Origin: Aequitasia sp047973235
GTDB taxonomy: Bacteria; Bacillota; Clostridia; Lachnospirales; Lachnospiraceae
Direction: 5' to 3'
Length of the DNA: 10,033 nt
NCBI GenBank assembly: GCA_047973235.1
Contig: JBKEBP010000264.1
Coordinates: 1-10,033, forward strand
Position 1 is the first letter of the stretch. The number at the start of each line of letters is the position of its first letter. The notes beneath the pieces are model-generated. The model was given only the letters and a program-made list of their open reading frames with translations. It had not been told where the DNA came from and made no database searches. The translations under genes were made by a program, and so were the position numbers. This document shows, piece after piece, positions 6,175 to 10,033 of this stretch.

Positions 6175-7284
6175 ATGGGATTTGCAGTAAAACCAACGAT
6201 TGAAATTTACAAATCACTAGTAGGATTTGTAGAAGCGAAGGAACTAGGAAAAACAGATCTTATAGTTACAAATGAGTTTGTTCTTAAACCGCAAATGGGA
6301 GACAAAGAACTTCCGTGTGATGTATTGTATCAGGAAAAATATGGTAACGGTGAACCAAATGATGAGATGGTAAGTGCAATGCTGTCTGATGTTCAGGGCA
6401 AGGGGTATACAAGAATCATAGCTATTGGTGGAGGTACAGTAATTGATATATCAAAACTCTTAGTGTTTGGTGATGGTTATACTTTGGATGAGCTATATGC
6501 ACAAGGTGCAACTCTTCCGAAGAAAAGAGAGCTGATTGCTGTACCAACTACATGTGGTACAGGAAGTGAAGTGACAAATATTTCAATAGTTTATTTCAAG
6601 AAGAAGAGAACAAAGTTTGGATTAGTTGTACCGCAACTATTCCCTGATGAATCAGCACTTATACCGGATATGCTCAAATCACTTCCTTATGAAGTGTTTG
6701 CAGCTAGTTCTATAGATGCACTTATTCATGCAGCGGAATCACAAGTATCACCAGGAAGAGCAACACCATTTTCAAGAATGTTCGGAAAAGAAGCTATAAA
6801 TAAAATCCTTAAGGGATATATGAAGATTCGAGAAACAGGCAAGCATGAATTACCGGAAGAAATGGAAGATTATATGGTTGCGTCAACAATGGCAGGTATT
6901 GCATTTGTAAATGCAGGCTGTGCTTCGGTACATGCACTCGCATTCCCGATTGGTGGAATATACCATGTACCTCATGGTATGGCTACATATATGGTGTTTG
7001 AGGAAACGTTTAAGATGGATAAAGAGCTTGGCGGCAACTTATCAGAACTGGAAAAAGTACTTGCGGAAGTATTTGAGTGTGATGAAAGCGAATCAATCGA
7101 CAAGATGTTTGATCTCCTCGGATATATATTAGATAGAAAGAAGTTGGCTGAGTTTGATGTAACGGAAGATATATGTGCAGAAATGGCAGCTACTGTTGTA
7201 GATTCACAGCAAAGACTTCTTATAAATAATCCCGTTAATCTTACAGTTGATCAGATTAAGACAATATATATGCGTTGTATATAG
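6175..7284 (+). CDS. Iron-containing alcohol dehydrogenase, 4-hydroxybutyrate dehydrogenase-like; proposed malonate semialdehyde reductase (3-hydroxypropionate forming)
   Basis: A 369-residue group III metal-dependent alcohol dehydrogenase. The NAD(P)-binding GGGTVIDISK is at residues 85-94, and PTTCGTGSEVTN at 124-135 is the second nucleotide-site motif. Expected metal ligands are D181 and H185 (in SSIDALIHAAE), H253 (SVHALAFPIG) and H267 (HVPHG). From memory of the family it strongly resembles Clostridium kluyveri 4-hydroxybutyrate dehydrogenase, including VPTTCGTGSEVTN, HVPHG and QQRLL(I/V)NN. That enzyme reduces succinate semialdehyde. Malonate semialdehyde, the IolJ product, is one carbon shorter, and the position right after iolB suggests it is the substrate here, giving 3-hydroxypropionate. 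AGGAGG at 6164-6169 precedes the ATG. The 52-base gap after iolB shows no clear promoter or terminator. Family call is firm, substrate inferred. Confidence 0.9.
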   Translation: MGFAVKPTIEIYKSLVGFVEAKELGKTDLIVTNEFVLKPQMGDKELPCDVLYQEKYGNGEPNDEMVSAMLSDVQGKGYTRIIAIGGGTVIDISKLLVFGDGYTLDELYAQGATLPKKRELIAVPTTCGTGSEVTNISIVYFKKKRTKFGLVVPQLFPDESALIPDMLKSLPYEVFAASSIDALIHAAESQVSPGRATPFSRMFGKEAINKILKGYMKIRETGKHELPEEMEDYMVASTMAGIAFVNAGCASVHALAFPIGGIYHVPHGMATYMVFEETFKMDKELGGNLSELEKVLAEVFECDESESIDKMFDLLGYILDRKKLAEFDVTEDICAEMAATVVDSQQRLLINNPVNLTVDQIKTIYMRCI

Positions 7285-7290
7285 GTAATA

Positions 7291-7296
7291 GAGGAA
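7291..7296 (+). promoter_or_regulatory. Ribosome binding site deciding the CoA-transferase start
   Basis: GAGGAA lies 5 bases before ATG at 7302 and after the stop of the preceding gene (7282-7284). It favours ATG over the in-frame TTG at 7275, which has no comparable site and would add nine residues not expected in the family. Confidence 0.8.
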
Positions 7297-7301
7297 ATGG
7301 T

Positions 7302-8615
7302 ATGGAAAATTATAGAGAAAAGTATAAGGATAAAATGGTCAGTGCGGCTGCGGCGGTTACATATATCAAAGATGACGATAGAGTTCTAATCGGACACGCA
7401 TGTGGAGAGCCTTTAGCTTTGGTAGATGCCTTTTGTGAGAATTACAAGAATTATAAAAACGTTGAAACAACTCATATGGTAGGAAAAGGTGAAAGCAGAT
7501 ATTGCAATAAAGAATTTGAAGGTCACATACGCCATAATTCAATGTTTGTAGGTAATAAGACCGAGCGAATAGCAATAATGGATGGAAGAGCAGACTATAC
7601 TCCGACATATATATCTGCAGCACCAAGTCTTTTTGAAGATGGGTTAATGGCACTTGATGTGGCAATGGTTCAGGTTAGCACTCCGGATAAACATGGGTAT
7701 GTAAGTTTTGGTGTATCGGTTGATTTTACATTCGCAGGAACAAAGTGTGCAAGACTCAAAATAGCTCAAATTAACAAAAATATGCCTAGAGCACACGGCG
7801 AATGTTTTATGCATGTAAGCGAGTTTGATTACCTTGTAGAAGCGGATACACCGCTTATAGAATTAAAGTCAGGTGAACTATCTGATGTTGAGCGAGCAAT
7901 AGGAAAGAATTGCGCAAGTCTTATTAATGATGGTGATACACTTCAGTTGGGAATTGGAGCACTGCCGGATGCTGTGTTGTTGTCACTAAAAGATAAAAAG
8001 GACTTGGGAATTCACTCGGAGATGTTTTCAGACACCGTAGTGGCGTTATATGAAGAAGGAATTATAACCAACAAAAGGAAAAACCTTCATCCGGGGAAAA
8101 TGGTTGCAACATTTCTAATGGGTACCAGAAAGTTATATGACTTTGTTGATGACAATCCGGCTGTATATATGGCGCCATCCGATTATACCAATGATGCCTA
8201 TGTAATAGCTAAGAACGATAACCTCATTTCTATTAATGCTTGTATAGCGGTTGATTTTACAGGCCAGGTAAGTGCAGAAACTGTAGGAACTATGCAGATT
8301 TCAGGGACCGGTGGCCAAGTGGATTATGTACGAGGTGCCAACATGTCAAAGGGTGGCAAGTCGATAATCGCAATGAGTTCAACTGCAAAAGGAGGAAGTG
8401 TTTCTAAGATCGTACCGTGCTTTGATGCGGGAACAGTAGTAACGACAGGTAGAAATGATGTTTCGTATATAGTGACGGAATACGGCATTGCGCACCTACG
8501 AGGAAAGTCGGTAAGGGAGAGAGCGAAACTATTAATTAATATAGCTCATCCGGACTTTAGAGATGAACTAATTAGTGCTTGGGAAGAAAGGTTCCATATG
8601 AAGTGGAACAGATAA
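7302..8615 (+). CDS. CoA-transferase of the 4-hydroxybutyrate / butyryl-CoA:acetate type; proposed 3-hydroxypropionate (propionyl/acetyl) CoA-transferase
   Basis: A 437-residue acetyl-CoA hydrolase/transferase family enzyme, close to the length of clostridial 4-hydroxybutyrate CoA-transferase. The catalytic glutamate is E240 in GIHSEMFSD (236-244), preceded by the CoA-site LQLGIGALP (214-222). GTGGQVDYVRGA at 335-346 and VTEYGIAHLRGKS at 391-403 are family hallmarks. The reading frame extends upstream to a TTG at 7275 inside the previous gene, but ATG at 7302 with GAGGAA at 7291-7296 is the better start. In this setting it would activate 3-hydroxypropionate using acetyl-CoA or propionyl-CoA, releasing acetate or propionate. 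A role with 4-hydroxybutyrate or butyryl-CoA/acetate cannot be excluded by sequence. Confidence 0.9.
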   Translation: MENYREKYKDKMVSAAAAVTYIKDDDRVLIGHACGEPLALVDAFCENYKNYKNVETTHMVGKGESRYCNKEFEGHIRHNSMFVGNKTERIAIMDGRADYTPTYISAAPSLFEDGLMALDVAMVQVSTPDKHGYVSFGVSVDFTFAGTKCARLKIAQINKNMPRAHGECFMHVSEFDYLVEADTPLIELKSGELSDVERAIGKNCASLINDGDTLQLGIGALPDAVLLSLKDKKDLGIHSEMFSDTVVALYEEGIITNKRKNLHPGKMVATFLMGTRKLYDFVDDNPAVYMAPSDYTNDAYVIAKNDNLISINACIAVDFTGQVSAETVGTMQISGTGGQVDYVRGANMSKGGKSIIAMSSTAKGGSVSKIVPCFDAGTVVTTGRNDVSYIVTEYGIAHLRGKSVRERAKLLINIAHPDFRDELISAWEERFHMKWNR

Positions 8616-8637
8616 CCAGATGTGGAGGAAAGAATAA

Positions 8638-9789
8638 ATGGATTTTAATTTAAGCGAGAAGCACCAAATGGCAAGGACTCTGTTTAGAGAGTTTGCCGAA
8701 ACAGAAGTAAAGCCACTTGCGCAAGAGATTGATGAAGAAGAGCGATTTCCGCAAGAGACAGTAAAGAAGATGGCAAAGTATGGGTTACTGGGAATTCCTG
8801 TGCCAAAAGAGTACGGCGGTCAGGGTTGTGATAATCTCACATATGCGATGTGTGTTGAGGAGCTTGCAAAGGTATGTGGTACAACAGCGGTTATTGTCTC
8901 AACTCATACCTCACTTTGTGTAGACCCGATTATGACATATGGAACTGATTCTCAGAAAGAAAAGTATGTTCCCTCACTTGCAAAAGGGGAAACACTGGGA
9001 GCATTTGGTCTAACAGAACCAAATGCGGGAACAGATGCACAAGGACAGCAGACGAAGGCAGTTCTTGACGGAGATGAGTGGGTACTTAACGGAAGCAAAA
9101 TATTCATAACAAATGGAAAATATGCAGATGTTTATATAATAATAGCTGTAACAGGTATCGTGGAGAAAAAGGGTAGAAAGATGAAAGAAATCTCTGCCTT
9201 TATCGTTGAAAAAGGAACACCCGGATTTACATTTGGTACTAAGGAAAAGAAAATGGGTATCAGAGGTTCAGCTACTTATGAGTTGATATTTACAGATTGT
9301 AGAATTCCAAAAGAAAATATTCTTGGTAAACAAGGCAAAGGCTTTGGTATTGCAATGCACACACTTGATGGTGGTCGTATAGGTATAGCGGCACAAGCGC
9401 TTGGATTAGCAGAAGGAGCACTTGAAACAAGTGTTAATTATACAAAAGAAAGAAAGCAGTTTGGTCGTTCGATATCTCAGTTCCAGAATACACAATTTAA
9501 GTTAGCGGATATGGCAACTAGAGCAAAAGCAGCGCAACTAATGGTGTATAGAGCAGCTAGAGCAAAAGATGGTGGAGGAGCATATGGTGTTGAAGCAGCT
9601 ATGGCTAAACTATATGCATCAGAGACAGCTATGGAAGTAACACATAGAGCAGTACAACTCCATGGCGGATATGGATTTATCAGAGAATACGATGTAGAGC
9701 GTATGATGCGTGATGCTAAGATAACAGAGATATACGAAGGAACTTCGGAAGTACAAAGAATGGTTATATCGGCTGATTTGCTGACCTAG
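8638..9789 (+). CDS. Short-chain acyl-CoA dehydrogenase (butyryl-CoA dehydrogenase type); proposed acryloyl-CoA reductase subunit
   Basis: A 383-residue FAD flavoprotein of standard length. Features are the N-terminal helical domain (about 1-120), the FAD/substrate segment FGLTEPNAGTD at 123-133, ITNG at 157-160, RKQFG at 272-276, QLHGGYGF at 340-347, and the catalytic base E367 in EIYEGTSEVQR (364-374), the position used by clostridial and Megasphaera butyryl-CoA dehydrogenases. GGAGG at 8624-8628 precedes the ATG. With EtfB immediately downstream it should act as an enoyl-CoA reductase, probably in an Etf complex. After an inositol module and CoA-transferase, reduction of acryloyl-CoA to propionyl-CoA is the likely job; crotonyl-CoA to butyryl-CoA is the alternative. 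The bcd family call is firm. Confidence 0.92.
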   Translation: MDFNLSEKHQMARTLFREFAETEVKPLAQEIDEEERFPQETVKKMAKYGLLGIPVPKEYGGQGCDNLTYAMCVEELAKVCGTTAVIVSTHTSLCVDPIMTYGTDSQKEKYVPSLAKGETLGAFGLTEPNAGTDAQGQQTKAVLDGDEWVLNGSKIFITNGKYADVYIIIAVTGIVEKKGRKMKEISAFIVEKGTPGFTFGTKEKKMGIRGSATYELIFTDCRIPKENILGKQGKGFGIAMHTLDGGRIGIAAQALGLAEGALETSVNYTKERKQFGRSISQFQNTQFKLADMATRAKAAQLMVYRAARAKDGGGAYGVEAAMAKLYASETAMEVTHRAVQLHGGYGFIREYDVERMMRDAKITEIYEGTSEVQRMVISADLLT

Positions 9790-9799
9790 AGCACTTAGT

Positions 9800-9827
9800 A
9801 AGCTCAAGTATAATGAAGAGTGAGCTT
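9800..9827 (+). other. Intercistronic hairpin between the acyl-CoA dehydrogenase and etfB
   Basis: AAGCTCA (9800-9806) and TGAGCTT (9821-9827) form a perfect 7-base-pair stem with a 14-base loop. There is no T-run after it, so it is unlikely to be a full terminator; an mRNA stability or processing hairpin fits better. The loop contains TATAAT (9809-9814), but no matching -35 box is found at the proper distance. Confidence 0.5.
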
Positions 9828-9861
9828 CCTTATTTATAACGACAAAGGAGAACGTAATATT

Positions 9862-10033
9862 ATGAAAGTAGTAGTTTGTATAAAACAAGTGCCTGACACT
9901 AAAGGCGGAGTGCAGTTTAATCCGGACGGAACACTTAATCGTGGAGCAATGCTTGCGATTATGAATCCGGATGATAAGGCGGGTCTTGAAGCAGCACTTA
10001 GGTTAAAAGATAAGTATAATGCAGAAGTAACGG
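9862..10033 (+). CDS. etfB: Electron transfer flavoprotein beta subunit (partial, 3' end outside window)
   Basis: The first 57 codons, from ATG at 9862, begin MKVVVCIKQVPDT and include the conserved NPDDKAGLEAALRLKD segment, an unmistakable EtfB N-terminus of the clostridial type. AAAGGAG at 9844-9850 lies 11 bases upstream. EtfB with EtfA would carry electrons from NADH (in bifurcating complexes also reducing ferredoxin) to the upstream acyl-CoA dehydrogenase. Whether this is a bifurcating Etf cannot be judged from the fragment. etfA is expected just downstream. Confidence 0.95.
   Translation, partial: MKVVVCIKQVPDTKGGVQFNPDGTLNRGAMLAIMNPDDKAGLEAALRLKDKYNAEVT

Noticed and set aside
7275..7301. 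TTG start extending the CoA-transferase by nine residues
   Set aside because: The TTG overlaps the previous gene's end and lacks a ribosome binding site; ATG at 7302 has GAGGAA at the right distance.
9809..9814. TATAAT as a promoter for etfB
   Set aside because: No -35 box 16-18 bases upstream and no TG extension; the nearest TTGCTG is 25 bases away. It lies in a hairpin loop.
1..10033. CRISPR arrays, tRNA/rRNA genes, insertion sequences or phage genes
   Set aside because: No regularly spaced repeats, no RNA gene sequence, and no transposase or integrase frames on either strand; coding is continuous metabolic genes.

Overview
The window is a densely packed block of genes, all on the + strand, from an anaerobic low-GC Gram-positive bacterium, most likely a member of the Clostridia. 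This rests on the AT-rich sequence, frequent AGA and ATA codons, strong AGGAGG-type ribosome binding sites, and protein families typical of gut-type anaerobic fermenters (butyryl-CoA dehydrogenase with Etf, a 4-hydroxybutyrate-dehydrogenase-like alcohol dehydrogenase, a 4HB/butyryl-type CoA-transferase). The genus cannot be fixed from the sequence alone.

Layout. Bases 1-122 are the 3' end of an unrecognised gene. A class II aldolase (185-1024, probable iolJ) follows, then a LacI-type repressor (1099-2115) with its own consensus-like promoter. A perfect intrinsic terminator (2136-2164) closes this first unit. A 212-base intergenic region (2116-2327) holds the terminator, a second promoter and a cluster of GTGC/GCAC half-sites. 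From 2328 a second unit runs iolC, iolD, iolB, an iron-type alcohol dehydrogenase, a CoA-transferase, an acyl-CoA dehydrogenase and the first 57 codons of etfB, which runs off the end. Spacing is short throughout: iolC-iolD 9 bases, iolD-iolB 0, iolB-dehydrogenase 52, dehydrogenase-CoA-transferase 17, CoA-transferase-dehydrogenase 22, then 72 bases with a hairpin before etfB. I see no gene-free stretch above 300 bases.

How the genes work together. IolD opens the ring intermediate of myo-inositol breakdown, IolB isomerises the 5-deoxyglucuronate, IolC phosphorylates the product and IolJ splits it into dihydroxyacetone phosphate and malonate semialdehyde. In classical inositol operons IolA oxidises malonate semialdehyde to acetyl-CoA and CO2. 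No iolA is present here. Its place is taken by a reductive fermentation module: a semialdehyde-reducing alcohol dehydrogenase, a hydroxyacyl-CoA-forming CoA-transferase, and an acyl-CoA dehydrogenase with EtfB. The simplest reading is malonate semialdehyde -> 3-hydroxypropionate -> 3-hydroxypropionyl-CoA -> (hydratase, not seen here) -> acryloyl-CoA -> propionyl-CoA -> propionate, i.e. an inositol-to-propionate operon. A route of this kind has been described in gut Anaerostipes. Here the order of the genes and the lack of iolA support it, but the substrate assignments are inference.
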